Source: Dipteris shenzhenensis (lineage: Eukaryota; Polypodiophyta; Polypodiopsida; Gleicheniales). From it: a stretch of DNA of 64,000 nucleotides. This document shows positions 21,170 through 33,795 of this stretch, in pieces; position 1 is the stretch's first letter; the number at the start of each line of letters is the position of its first letter. The notes below the pieces were generated by a model, which made no database searches, was not told where the DNA came from, and was given only the letters and a program-made list of their open reading frames with translations. The position numbers and the translations under genes were made by a program. The stretch is taken from the NCBI GenBank assembly GCA_047967505.1, contig CM106538.1; one strand, 5' to 3'.

Positions 21170-21730
21170 CAAGTGGTTAGAAGTTAATCCTAAATGAAGA
21201 AAAAAACATTTCCTTGTGCAACAAGCGCGCTGGTTCTATTTTAGTGTTCATTGCAATTAATTCTAAACCAAGAAAAATATATTTCCTTGCAACAAATACG
21301 CTAGTTCTATTTTAATGCAGTGGTTGCACGAAGTTAAACATCTTCTTTTGTTCAAAATTGAATCCTTTTCCTTCGTTTTAAAGTTAATTCTAAACAAAGG
21401 AAAATGTATTTCCTTGTGCAACCACTGTGTTGGTTCTATCTAAGTGGGGGTTGCAATTGATCATTAACCAAGGAAAATGTATTTCCTTCCAACCACCACA
21501 CTAGTTCTTGGAACTATTTAGTGCTACTTGTAGTGAATCCTAAAACCAAGGGAAATGTATTTCCCAGTGTAGCCACCACACTGGTTCTATTTTACTGCAA
21601 GTTGCAGTTAATCCTAAACCAAGAAAAATGTATTTCCTTGCAACCACCATGCTGGTTCTTGGAACTATTTTAGTGATGCCTGCATTTATACCTAAAACTA
21701 AGGAAAATGTGTTTCCTTGTGCATCAATTG
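21170..21730 (+). repeat. Degenerate ~75-bp minisatellite
   Basis: About seven units carry aaccaaggaaaatgtatttc followed by cttgcaaccac, ctggttct and ttgcagttaatcctaa. Cores lie near 21200, 21265, 21390, 21465, 21543, 21616 and 21695. The core aaggaaa-atgt-tttcctt is a small palindrome. Confidence 0.75.
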
Positions 21731-21772
21731 CTTGTGACAACGACTGCAATAGTAGTATTATTTATATTAATG

Positions 21773-22127
21773 TGGTCGGTGGCCTATTTCGGGACTGACC
21801 CCCAGTCAACCGTTTTGGGCGGACTGGGTCGGTCACCGAATTGGGTCTAACCGACTACGACTAGTGGCTATATAAGAGCGAGCTCGTGAAGCCCATTTCA
21901 TCACTGGCTATGGCAACCCTGATTCCTTAGCATCCAGCCTCTGTCCTCTACTGTTTCCAGCTTGCCATCAAAGCTTCTTTCACAGGAGCGCACGGTTGGG
22001 AGGCAGCGCCATCTATTGTATCAGATCCACAGTAATCAAATTTTTGATTCTCCATACTATCTGTTTTCTCTCTTGCGTACGAGATCTTGTTATCTGTTGA
22101 GCAGAGACGTTGTATTTTTTTCTTACA
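21773..22127 (+). mobile_element. Truncated copia LTR
   Basis: It matches the 3' half of the LTR at 57955-58628, including ggcctatttcgggactgacc, the TATA-like ctatataagagc and the terminal ttcttaca. The 5' half is missing and no internal region follows, so it is a fragment or a truncated solo LTR. Confidence 0.85.
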
Positions 22128-23220
22128 GGAAGCACCATCCAACCACACCCAATATTTTCTTGTACATGGGGATCATCATTTTTTAGCCATTCCTAATGCA
22201 ATAGAAAACCATGCTGCACAAATAAGGTGTCTTGTTCCCTATCATCCAAAATGTAGAAAGGGTATGTGCATTGCACAGTGCACTGACTTGGACTCCGAGT
22301 TAATAAAGCATATTGGCATCAGCTGTACAAGAAACAAGCAAATGATTGTACATGATATGCACTAGATTGATATCTGGTTGTTGTACTAGTGAGCACTTTG
22401 TATCTCATCTTGTTCTTAAAATGAGTAATTTTCTGCAAAATCTATGACAGAGACAATAGTGTCATGGAGAAATTTGGCAAGGCACTTCCTAAATTGGTTA
22501 TCTTGCTAAGTGGCTGTGAAATTTTCATTAGGGGAGATTTGGGATCAAAAAGGGCCTCATAAGGAATGGATTAGGAAATGGATTAAGGGCTAAGCAAGCA
22601 AAGGATGGGTGCCAAAGATCTTACAAATTGCACTTCCCTAGGCATGGGGGTGAGCCATTGTCCCCCAAAAAGTACAACTTCCCATTTCCCAAAACATGCT
22701 CCTCTTAGCTCTCTCTTGGAGGGTCCCTATCCCAAGAAAGTGTCTCACGTATGCCACCTCACCCAAAAATTTAAATTTTTGAAAAAAGTCTAAATAGCTT
22801 GGAAATCCTCCCAAACTTTTGACCAAAACCATTTTTCGACCCGCAACCATTTTCCTCTAACCTTTAAGCTTGGATACCATCCAAAAATCTATACCTATTG
22901 ACCTAAACCAATGCTCATCCCCCACATTGAGTAGAAACCATTCTCTAACCCATATCCATTGACCCAAACCAATCTTCATATCCAAATCCATTTTCCTCTC
23001 ATCTTGTTAGTATTTTGTAAATTTCATATCCTATCAGTCTCCATTGCAAGATATCACCAACATGAAGCACAAATACATCCTACACATTGAGATGACACCC
23101 AAGTATGCCACAACTTGTCAGTGCAATGTCATGAGGCTAGTATATCAAGAAATGTACCCTTAGACAAATAATCCATCAACTCGGCATATTCATGCTCACA
23201 ATAGTCAACTACAAAGAGTT
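22128..23220. other. Gene-free stretch
   Basis: Open frames at 22087-22365 (+) and 22638-22850 (-) show no recognised domain. I see nothing further. Confidence 0.4.
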
Positions 23221-23226
23221 CAACTT

Positions 23227-23738
23227 CTAGAAGTTTAGTAGTAGCTCCCTAGCAGGTGTAGGAAGTCTTAATAAGAAGTTAGCTCCTACATGGGTTTTCC
23301 CAGGTTTATGAATAATTTTAAAGTTCAACTCTTCAAGAAGAAGCACCCAATGCACAAGGAGTCCTTGAATAATAGTCTTATTGATTAGATAAAGTAATGC
23401 CTGATGGTCCACATAAAACACTAAAGGATTGCTGAGTAAATAATTTCTTAATCTTTGCACACTGAATATCATACCCAAAGCTTCTCTCTTGGTGGTACTA
23501 TAGTTGGACTCAGTAGGTATCTATAGCAGACTAGCATAATATAGTGGGGATAATCTAGTCGACCATTTGGCTGAGCCAAAATAATGCATAAAGCATACCT
23601 AGAAGCATTTACAGGCAAATGGAAAATAACATCCCACCTGGTTGCCTTAAAATGGCATCTACCCTTGGGTGCTGCAGTCCACCCCTTTTTTTTTCCTCTA
23701 TCAAGATAAAGTTTTTTTTGGTGATGGAATTTCACCAC
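23227..23738 (-). mobile_element. Ty3/gypsy RT-RNase H fragment
   Basis: The minus strand reads FHLPVNASRYALCIILAQ and REKLWV, then MIFSVQRLRNYLL, VFYVDHQALLYLINK and LNFKIIHKPGKTHVGANFL. This is the end of a gypsy reverse transcriptase and its RNase H (P.....TDA+....G.IL.Q; HKPG..N..AD..SR). A frame change separates the two parts near 23475. Several conserved residues are altered (DAS to NAS; D to G in the last motif), so it is dead. Confidence 0.8.
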
Positions 23739-23881
23739 ACATTACAAGGGTATGCTAGTGGCCATTTGCATCTTCATTTTAAATAAATTTTCTTGGGAGG
23801 AAAATTGTACTATAAAACATTTCATAGAAACAAAAAGAATTGCTTTACACGCCTTTAACAAAAAAGATTTCCTTGAACTTT

Positions 23882-23934
<53 letters not shown>

Positions 23935-24835
23935 ATTAATGTCCATAGAAGAGCAACAGGTCTATGGGATAGCAAAAAAACCATCTAGTACATCTGCTTT
24001 AGGGAGGGAACATGGCAGCTCCCAGGGAGTGCAAAAGCAACCCAATTATTTAGAGCACTTACATAATAGTTTGAAAGAGTAATCAACCATACATTAGTTT
24101 TAGATGGAGAGTCTTTTGGTTTTGGATTTAAACTCTTTGATTAGTGCTATGCCTTCACGAAAAACTACCCATTTTCCATCCTTCCTAGTAGCCCTGACTT
24201 TAGCTAATTCCATTGCCTTATTCTTCAATTGAGCTCATGTAAGTTCCTCAGATATCCATACCTTGGTCCCTTTCAATTTGCAAGATTGTCAAAGGAGCTT
24301 GATCTATAAATCTCGTGACTTAAGTGTAAGGATAGCATGTCCTCTGGAGTGCTGGATATTAGTTGCTCCCTCATCATCATCATCATCATCATCATCATCA
24401 ACCTTCCATTCAATATTAGGCATGGCTACTTTGACATGTGCTAAAGTCTCACTCAAAGAGTCATCATTTTTGAACCATGCTTCAAGGAGGCCCCCCACCC
24501 TAATCTTCAATGCACTATCACGTTTGGCTTTGTGTTCTTTGATCTCTTCTTGGATATCAATCTTGTTTGCCTTTGTGTCAAAATCGTCAATAACTTCTTT
24601 CTTGATTGATTGTACTTTAGTATGAACCATATTGGATCGCCCAAGGGCCAGATGGCAATCCACTCCTTTTTTAAAATTTGTCAAGATAATTTTTTTTGGG
24701 GTAATGCACTTGCACTATAGATTACAAGAGTATGCTAGTGGCCGTTTACATCAAGAAAATATCGTGAGAGAGAAAAATTGTATAAAATAATACATAGAAA
24801 CACAAACAACTGCTTCAGACATGCCTTTAACAAGA
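23710..24835 (+). repeat. Direct repeats flanking LINE ORF1 remnant
   Basis: 23710-23862 and 24690-24835 share attacaagagtatgctagtg, gaaaattgta and catgcctttaacaa-like blocks in the same orientation. They flank the LINE ORF1 remnant, and the second abuts the histone-like fragment. Two staggered LINE copies sharing a 5' part would explain this. A (GA)n run lies at 23887-23931. Confidence 0.55.
24100..24684 (-). mobile_element. LINE ORF1 remnant (L1-type RNA-binding protein)
   Basis: The minus strand reads ALKIRVGGLLEAWF, HAILTLKSRDL, CKLKGTKVWISEELT and AQLKNKAMELAKVR, ending ARKDGKW-like and FREGIALI. This is the order of the RRM and C-terminal parts of L1-type ORF1 proteins (IRV.G.P..., ..L+gt.i.i.eDLt..q+.., .aR..Gk...). 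Stops lie after SRDL and after EELT. A (TCA)n run at 24371-24401 gives an Asp run in the frame. Confidence 0.65.
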
Positions 24836-25282
24836 ATGATTATCATTGCTTCCAAAAATTTGGTAACATCATGTAAAATAGATAGTGTATATATAGCTCG
24901 GGATGTTTTCAATGATGGATCACTTTTGATTCGACCATCAAGAGCTATATCCTTGTCTATAATGGTCACCCTCTTTGCATATATACAGCAAAAATTTTCA
25001 TCTTCCAAAAATATAGTGACCAGTTGCACTTTTGCAGCCTCTTGCAATGTTGCCAAGGCAACACTTTGTATTCTTGCATTATACATGTATTCTTGCAAAA
25101 TCTCTTTCACCAAAAAGGAAAAAGGAGCTTTAGGCATAAGCGATTCGACACTCTTCTCACACCTCTTGATTTCTAAGAGTGCTCTCCTCCACGGTTTCAT
25201 TCAATATTTGCTTCTACTACTACCACCTCCACCATTGCCACCGCTATTGCCACCACGACCGTCGCCGCCACTGCTAGGGTGA
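24751..25282 (-). pseudogene. Decayed histone H3-fold fragment
   Basis: From 25200 the minus strand reads RRALLEIKRCEKS, LMPKAPFSFLVKEI, IQSVALATLQEAAK, FLEDENFCCIYAKRVTIIDKD, aligning without gaps to the H3 fold (aligned to V.LREIRK..KS, PFQRLVREI, ALQEAAE, FED.NLC, HAKRVTIMPKD). LMPKAPF is CENH3-like, but loop 1 has canonical H3 length. The tail is not H3: in frame upstream lies a glycine/asparagine-rich run (about 25270-25205), then a TGA just before the Met. After the fold the frame runs into the LINE-flanking repeat. It is not a copy of gene B at close range, and no protease part follows. Best read as a dead H3-variant fragment. Confidence 0.7.
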
Positions 25283-25289
25283 CCACCTC

Positions 25290-26480
25290 CTAATTTCTTT
25301 TCTCATTCTTTCTTTCTCTTTGACTTTCTTGTGTGGGATGTTTTCTTGGAAATTTGTGGGCTACTAGCTTGGACTTGCTTGTGGGTAATCGAAAGTCTCT
25401 TTCTTCCTTGGGCCCATTTCATTGAGCCATTCCAAACTCATGATGTGTGTTTTAAAATGTGCACCTTGTGCTCTATGATACAAAATATCCATAGCTTGCG
25501 TACTCCAAACATTCAATGAACATACTTTTAATAAACCATGAATGATGGGTGTAAAGAATGTGTTGCACCCAACATAAAAACAAGCGCCAAATATGCTTTT
25601 TTCAATGCACACTAAAATTTGTAATAACTTTTCCATCTTGCACATGTTTCAAGCCCTTATTCATATGTGTAATGCTGACTCACTCTATCTTTTGTCTGTT
25701 CACTACTTCACACTTATCTAACTTGATATAACAAACACTAGTTTTCCATTGCAATTTGCAAAAGCACAATAGCAAAGCTGTCAAGCCTATGCACAATTTC
25801 TTGTTGAAATGATGCCTCTAGGAAAACATGAGATCAATACCCAAATTATTATACTCATCTCCTACCTTCATGTTGTAGAAATGGAAACTTGCAACTCGCA
25901 CCTTATGTACATCCCAAGAGCACATTGTTGTTCTCAGTGTACTCAAATGCAGGTAAATTTTTGGAGTACCACCATGGTGTCCAAAATGTCCAAAAAAGAA
26001 CCCAACATATCTTGCACAATAGAATTAGACCTTTTTCTTGCTTTCATAGCATGCTTAGGTCTCAGCAACATTGGATTCTTTAGACCATGGCAATGAAGTG
26101 CATTATAACAGATATTATAAATGGTCGACTATGTTGCCTAGATCATGGACCACCTCTTACAATATTGCAAGGGACAATGCACATCATCTGGGACCTTGAA
26201 GAATAGAAATGAATTCCTTTGTTTTTATGGCACTTTTCATAGCATAAAGTTTTTTGCAAGTGTTCTTTCCAACATCACTAATAAAATTCATGAAAAATAC
26301 TTTATGAACACAAATTCAACTTAATGGAACAAATTAATGTAAAAAACAAAAAGTACATTGAAAAGTACAATGAAAAAAATGGTTTATAATATAAACTGTG
26401 TGGCTTGCACTATCCATCCATGCTCTAACGCTTGGAAATACACTTTAATTGGTGGACACCTTTATCATTAGTGTGTAGAT
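25290..26480. other. Gene-free stretch
   Basis: Open frames on both strands without recognised domains, probably decayed repeat DNA. Confidence 0.4.
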
Positions 26481-26489
26481 GGAGTTCTT

Positions 26490-27320
26490 GTAGATGGGTT
26501 ATACCACACAATCAATTTGCATGAAGCTCACTCAAGTCCATCAGGAGGACATTTCCAAGGAGAGTTAACTACCAAAAAAGTGTTGTAGGCAGGATGATGG
26601 TGGGAAACCTTGTTTAAGGATGCTCAAGCTAAGTGTAGTCATTGTGATGTTTGTCAGCACACCGGATGTTATTGCCCAATCATTCTATGCCATTGCAACC
26701 TACTCGACCTTGGGAAGCTTTTCAAAGATGGGATTTGGACTTTGTTGGCCCTTTTAAACCTACCAAGCTTACACAAAATAGATACATCATTCTAGCTACT
26801 GACTATGCTATTAAGTGGGCGAAAGATAAGGCACTCCAAGATAACTCAGCTTAGAACACTACCAAGTTTATTTTTGAAAACATCATCTACAGATATGGAT
26901 GCTCTTTATAGCTTGTTAGTGATCAAGGTTAACATTTCCTTAATGACATTGTACAATTCCTCAAGACTGATTTCAAAATCATGCATGCAATTTCCACTAC
27001 TTATTATCCTCATAGCAATGGTGAAGCTGAGTCCACAAACAAAACACTCAAGCTTATTGTCAATAAAATAGTGCAATCATCCATGAGTGAATGGCATACT
27101 AAACTTCATTCTGCTTTATGGGCATATAGGACTTCTTATAAGGTCCTTTACAAATCTTACTCTTTTTCGTATGGCGTTTGGCTTAGAAGTAGTAGTCCCC
27201 TTAGAATCTATTGTTCCTAGTCTTCATATTGCCACCGAGCATCACTTGGATGAGTCAGAAACAATCAAGAGGAGATTGCATCAGCTAAGCCACCTAGATG
27301 AGTTAAACCTTTGAGCAACC
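26490..27320 (+). mobile_element. Ty3/gypsy integrase remnant
   Basis: In order: an HHCC finger (EAHSSPSGGHFQG ... CSHCDVCQHTG), RPWEAFQRWDLDFVGPF with the first catalytic Asp, SDQG.HFLND with the second, and YYPHSNGEAESTNKTL with the Glu, then SALWAYRTSYK. Stops and frame changes run throughout. The chromodomain or 3' LTR was not found. Confidence 0.8.
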
Positions 27321-28119
27321 TGGTCATAGTAGGTGACACAGTGTAAAAGAAAGGCATGACATGATAGGCATATTGTGCCTAGGCATTTGAAGAAGGGTAC
27401 GCTTGTATTATTATACAGTGCCAAGCTGGGACCTCTTTAAAAAAATTTTAATCTAGGATGGAATGGCCCTACTAGTTAACTGAAGTTTTTTTCAATGGGA
27501 CAGTTCAACTTGAAGATTTGTAACGAAATGTATTCTGCGAGTTGTACCAAGCAACAAATTCCTCGGTCATGAAAGACTCAAATCTAGACCACTCAGTCGA
27601 TAATGCCTTGGTGGATATTATGCCAACAAGAGTGCTAGTTAGCTGTTTGGTGACAAGGGAAGAGAAGCATTGCATGCCAACATGTGGCTATTTTAAACAT
27701 TGTGGGGACATTAATACAAGAAATCATGTCCAAGAAAGGGGTACTCTACTTTATCTATAGCCATTCATCTGACAAGATGTCCAATTTTAGATCCCTTTTG
27801 GATAGATAGGGTTGTGGATTTTTGGCATCGCCTTCATTTGATTTTGCAATCTCTTACAGTCCTCGTATCTCTACCGCTCACAACAGCCCTCATACCTCTA
27901 TCGCTCACAACAGCCCTCTTGTTTCCATCATGCCCAAAAGTCTACTGTGTTTGCCACTCTTCTTCATTGTCCTCACCTCTAATCAGCTTCTACACAATCT
28001 TTTTAGCCATGAAGAGCGTAGGGAGTGGAGAGGAGGAGGAGGATATATACATATGTGCGCGCGCGCGTGTGTGTGTGTGTGCGCATAAATTAGAGAAAAT
28101 AAAGGAAGAAATTAGGTGA
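27321..28119. other. Gene-free stretch with GT microsatellite
   Basis: No gene supported. A cgcg-(TG)n run lies at about 28056-28083. A small duplicate (cctcgtatctctaccgctcacaacag / cctcatacctctatcgctcacaacag) lies at about 27861-27913. Confidence 0.5.
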
Positions 28120-28776
28120 TGAAATAAAGAAATAAATATAAGGAAAAATTAAGGTCCAAATTAGAGGAAATAAAGGAATAAATTAGGTGATGAAATTAGA
28201 TTAAATAAAGGAATAAATATGAGAGAGGTAAAGAGGGGTTAAAAAGAAAAGAGAGGGGGTAAGTAGAGAGGGAGTGAGTCGTGAAGAAAGAGGGGGGTTC
28301 GGTAGATAAAGAGGGGAATTTTTTGAGAAAGATGGAGACAGAAAGGTTACAGTTAGGAAGTGTAAAGAGAAAGGGGGTAAAGATACCTGTGTGTGTGTGT
28401 GTGTACATAATAATAATCGATTGAAAAATAGTAAATGCAAGGAGGGAAAGGTTAAAATAGGGAAGTTTGGAAGTAGAGGCAAGGAGGGGGAGGTTAAAAT
28501 AGGGAAGTTTGGAAGTTGGGGAGGGAAGGGAGTTCAATTGCACGTTGGGGGGGAGGGAAGGTCGAGGGGCCAGCGATTGGACGTCGAGGTGGCAGACGAG
28601 TGGGCAATTAGAAAGAAAGGGGTCAGGGAGAGTAGTTAGGGGTTAGGGAGAGCGGTTAAGGGTTAGGGAGAAAGGGATTAGGTAGACAAAGTAGTTAGGT
28701 TAAGAGAGAGTAACTAGGGAGAGTAGTTAGGGGTTAGGTGGAGAGAGAGAGAGAGAGGATAAAGAAGTCTAGAAAG

Positions 28777-28826
<50 letters not shown>

Positions 28827-28966
28827 AAAGAAGTCTAGAGAGAAAAATATGGTGAGAGGGGGGGGAAGAGAGGGGATAAAAAGGAGAGTGGAGAGAAAAG
28901 GAGGGAAAAGATAGAGTAGAGAGAGAATAGAAAGGGGGACGAGGGTGAAATGGAGAGATATGGGAT

Positions 28967-29006
<40 letters not shown>

Positions 29007-29110
29007 GGGGGGCGGGTGGGGGAGAGGATAAAAGGTGTGAGTAAATGAAGGGAGGGGAAGGATATGGAGAGGGGTGGGATTAGCAAGGGTAGAGGTAGGG
29101 TGTGAAATCA
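28120..29110 (+). repeat. 1-kb purine-rich block with GA microsatellites
   Basis: The plus strand is almost all G/A, with (GA)n runs at about 28740-28757, 28781-28823 and 28968-29007 and many ttagggg/gggttaggg phrases at 28635-28740. The S/L/P-rich open frames on the minus strand are artefacts. The first 80 bp resemble the reverse complement of the block at the window start. Confidence 0.75.
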
Positions 29111-30460
29111 AAATTAAGGAGTAATAGGGAAGGGGAGTAAGAGTCATCAATAAAAACACTGGGATTTTTTTTAATGGTCCTCACTAATGAGATATCTATA
29201 ATTGTATAGGAGAAAGACATTTCCACCCCCAAGATGCTAGTCCCATCCACCCCCAAGATGCTAGGGACTGCATCATCCCATTTGACCCTTGTTTGCACCC
29301 CTATTGACATTTTGGAGGGCTTCCCATTGACCTTTTCAGGCTATGCAAAATGGACGAGAAAGGATCGACTTTGCAAAACAAACTAAGAACGGATTGAAAT
29401 ATGCACCTTGTTGGATGTGACAGGAAGCCTAAATCTTGTTTGAAGTAAATGAGAAGTGAACTAACGGGATTGTCATCTATATGAGGCACGTCTTCCAACA
29501 GGAGGCTTTTACTAGAGTCGACACAGCAACAGTCACAGTCTCCAACATATGGCTTTCCACAGCTCTAATATAGATTCTCACGAGCAGTAGCTTAATAAAA
29601 GCTCTTGCAATTGAGCAACATAACCAATGCACTTGTACACAAAAATGGAGGTGGCAAAAAGAATGGTGCCACAATTGATGTGAACTACTTAATATGTCAA
29701 TCGCTATAACAAATAGAAATGAAGTGGCATCACTATTTGTATATCTATGGTCTAAGGTCATGCTCTTACACTTGTTTACACTTTAAAAGTCCTATATACT
29801 AATGGGATCTATCAACACAATGCCTAGATTCTCCTTAAGATCTTCAAATCATTGTTGTTGAATTCCTAACCTGTTTGAGACTCGGCTTTCTTATATCCTT
29901 GGGATTTCATAGTTTAAATCTCAATAGTGATTCCACATTTTTTAGATGCAATGCAATATTTGCAATACTGAAATTTTTCGGACATGCATGTTCAAATACA
30001 TGGAATAAAATAAAAGGCTAGTTTAAAAATTAAGTTAACAATTAAACTACCCAGTCATCATCAAGTTAGAAACTAGAAGATATAGAGCCTAGGCAAACAT
30101 GGTGAAGAGATCCTGATGGAACACGAAATGTCTGATTACATGTTTCTCATCAGCTTATGTATCTATAGCAGCCGGGTGCATGAACCGACAACAATGTTAG
30201 AAGGCAAGCCATTTGTGTCAGAAAAGCTTCCAAATTGTTCCACCTCACACATCAAGAGGTTTCAGAGGGAAAGGCAATCATATGTGAACAATTCTTGTAA
30301 ACGGTCACATAAAAAGAATAGCCAATGCATCTAACACAAAGTCCTGGGACACAAGCTAAAGTGGTACTCAATGACAAGAGTCAAAGCTACGCACAGCACG
30401 AGAAATCAGCAAAACTTCGATACCTCTCACAGTGGGAGGAATTTCCAAGATAAGCAACAC
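29111..30460. other. Gene-free stretch
   Basis: No domain, RNA gene or repeat recognised. A 15-bp repeat (caccccaagatgctag) sits at about 29225-29262. Confidence 0.4.
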
Positions 30461-30462
30461 AA

Positions 30463-30642
30463 GAAGAAATAGTATTTAGCTCGGCTGCTTCTAGAATCTC
30501 CTCACTAAAGGCTAGAGTCTGTAGCCCTTTAACCCATTCCAATTGTCCTATCGAAGAAATAGTATTTAGCTCGGCTGCTTCTAGAATCTCCTCACTAAAG
30601 GCTAGAGTCTGTAGCCCTTTAACCCATTCCAATTGTCCTATC
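30463..30642 (+). repeat. Exact 90-bp tandem duplication
   Basis: 30463-30552 and 30553-30642 read identically (gaagaaatagtatttagctc ... ccaattgtcctatc). Confidence 0.9.
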
Positions 30643-31404
30643 TTACACAATCATGCTTACAAAGAAACCAATCCCCACCTTTCAAACATAATCTCTCTCA
30701 AGTCCCACCATACATTTAAAGATCTCAATTGTGAGTTCCACCGATTGTCACCACTCACCAGAAATGATGATTGTACATGGGCCTGCTACACCAGCAATCA
30801 ATCCAAATGCACAGCCAAAGCACGTCTTGGAAGAAGTTTGTCTCACTTATATCTGCTGAATCGTCAAGAGGTGAGATCTTATTGTGCAAGTTGTGTCCTT
30901 GCCTTCATGTTCCTCTTAGTACAGGATGACATTGTAGCCTGTGCCAATTAAGCCCACAACGCCTGCATAACGTTGACCAATATCTTGCCAAAAACTAAGC
31001 CATGCTGCACTTCTTTGGGCAATGCATTAAAGAGCAGGAAGAGAAAACAAAAGGTGCAAGCAATAAAGGATGACACGAGAGAAGAAAACACAAGTAGGGG
31101 CAATGTGCATGGGTTTTCTTTCCCTTTTGTCTTTTGCAAGACAATGGCACAGGGGAGTGGTGTTGCGTGTTGCTCAAGCATTCCTCAAAATGGACCAAGA
31201 AAGGAAATTTTGTTTGTAGGGTGGGGATACATGTAATTAATCAACAGGTATGCATGTCTGTATAATGGCTATTATGGATCTCCAATTTTGCTTTGGGTAT
31301 CCCAATCACAGTTTCAAAAATAGCTGCTTTTGAATCCACTCTCTATGTGTACTAAGAAAGGAACCATTATTTGTAGGGTGGAGGTACAATTATTTATCTA
31401 ATTC

Positions 31405-31650
31405 TACATTGATCGTATGGTTGTCTGGCCTTGTTGAAGACGCCTACTACATGCTTCTTGAAGCTGGAAGCTAAGTCGGCGAAGTATTGCTCGTGAGATG
31501 TTGAAGACCATAATCTTGGTCTTTCCCAGGTTGATTGTCAGGTCTCTCTCTATACATAACACCTCTAAGGCCTCCAGATGTCTTTGCAACCCCTTCGCTG
31601 AAGATTATAAAAGGGCTATATCGTCAACGTACGGCCATGGGGTCAAGGGA
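31405..31650 (-). mobile_element. LINE reverse transcriptase fragment
   Basis: The minus strand reads YVDDIALL (the catalytic Y.DD box of RT), a stop, then QRHLEALEVLCIERDLTINLG with KTKIMVFN, the standard non-LTR continuation (L...C....L.+N..KTK...F). The upstream frame (to 31841) contains no further clear RT motif. Confidence 0.8.
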
Positions 31651-31841
31651 GGAGGTGAGTACAAAAGCTGCACAAATCTAGGTTTTCCAAATAGGCAATT
31701 AAATTTGGGCCACTGATCTTTGCATGTTGATCTCCACCATCCAAAATGCACTTGCATCCTAGCTCTCCAAATAGGCACTTCCATCCGAGCTATTGATCTT
31801 AGATTTAAATCAAGGTTGCACAAGAGAGAATTTCTTTGCAT

Positions 31842-33795
31842 TTGTGGACACTTTCAACATAAGGCTAGTTCTCCTATGCCATTAATCCCCAGTTCTTGTA
31901 GCTTATGTATATGCAGATTTGCAAGAAATTTGCCAATACAGGAGGAAGCCAATCTTTTGAATAGAACCAAAGAAATCACGAAGACAATCCATGTTGTGTA
32001 ACTCGTGATTGTCAGTTCTCCACAGGAATTCGTGAGCAACCTTAAGGCAGTAGGCCTAGCCATAATTGCATCAAAGACTTATTAGGAACATTACGGTACA
32101 AGAGGGCATGTGATAAAGGAACAAATCAGCCTTAATACCCCCAAAACAAAGCAAGCAAAAAATCACATTTTTAGTCTAGGAAACGTAAGGCTGTCACCAA
32201 ATCATTCATACAGACTTTTGACCAGTCCCAACAAAAGCTAAAACACCTTACTTAGTAATCCCTCAGAATAACCTAGAAAATACTTCAAAGTGCCCTTTCA
32301 AGTCATAGAGTCTATTAAGCCATACAATGCCTAAGCATTAACAATAACAAAACGAAACAAGTCGCATGCAAAGATGATTCCTTTTGTTTAGTCTGGTAAG
32401 TGTGTATCTCATGCAGTGTTCCAAAAAACTCCATCAACTTTACAGCCAATCTCCATTAACTGTGCCACAACACTCACAGTGCTGTTACACTTAACAATTC
32501 TGCCCTTGCTCAAGAGCATGTTCATATGGAAAAGGATCTCTATAAAAGAGAGAAATCAAAATATCTTTGTAGATGTTGAAATGCACCTCAACCTTATGTC
32601 CTAATTTTAAAACATGCCCTTGAAGGAATTGGAGTAAAACTTCCGTTGATCCTTTCCAACATATTGCATCATATAGGATTATGGCCTAGAATTGCGTAAA
32701 AGCATGCATAGTGCACACACTGTTTGAGAAGTGTGCACGTGCCATTTTTTGGTAAACTGCATTATACTGGTCATTGTTCCATCTAAATTAGTTAATCGTG
32801 TTCATTGAGAACCTTGAAAGTTGCTGTGGGATGGATGAGATGACTGGCCCATACCTCTGCATATACAAGCCACAGGTTTTATCAATACATGCCATTGTAT
32901 GGAAAAGAATTGCCAAGTCGAAAATCATACGAGTGACCAGAACAAGAACCAAAAACTGGCAGAACATTCAGACTCAAATAAAAATCTACAAGAACAGGAA
33001 ACTGTGCATCCAAAAAGAGTCAGGTTATTTACCTCTGCAACTAACCTAAGAGCTAAACGAAGGTCAGAAAAGAACAAAGGTTAGGATCCTTATTACTGAT
33101 TAGCATAATGAGATAATAATGTTCATAATAGAACACCGCCCTCAAGTCCAGACACTTGCAGGCTGTGTAAATAGGGCTTCGCCTCATGTGGCTATGTCAA
33201 GAGACAATGGAACTGTCCTAGAGTGAATATACTTTCAGGTGTAAAAATTGGGTTTGAACTAGAAGGGAGAGCCCACTTTATGCAAGATATGTCCCAAGAG
33301 TAAGGCGTCCCACGTCCTAAATCCCTCCGCAGGATTACAATCAAGCCTTCCAGCAGGCAATGCGCCCATTTTCCTCATTGGGGACTTCAATGCACATACA
33401 GCTAAGTGAGTCCATCTCACTAATTTACATGCTATTGTCCTACCAAACCGCAACCCACATAGATAAGGAGAATGCGCTCTAGTTTGACATTACAGAGGCT
33501 CCGAAAATGAAGCAGACAAAGTCATGACAACTAAACATGAAGGCTGATCAAAAGCTAGCCTCATATGCCTCTTATTTTTTCAGAGAAATTAGAGGCATTC
33601 AATTCATTTTTGTTTGCAAGAATTACCCATACACGAAAAGAAATACAAAAAGTCTTCAGTCTTGAACTCAAACATCAATTCTACCTTGTGACATTGAAAC
33701 GATGAAAGCTAACATAACCAAGTCTATAGCATATCAAGATTTAAACTTGGAAGAATCAAATTTGATAAATCAAGTGACAGTGTTGATAAAAGCAA
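31842..33795. other. Gene-free stretch
   Basis: Open frames lack recognisable domains. Nothing supported. Confidence 0.4.

Noticed and set aside
24304-24684. Continuation of the H3-like protein at 24751-25200
   Set aside because: First thought to match the gene B linker, but the IRVGG, LKGT and EELT order is that of LINE ORF1.
28635-28740. Interstitial telomere array
   Set aside because: ttaggg-like phrases are irregular and not in tandem; the plant TTTAGGG unit is absent.
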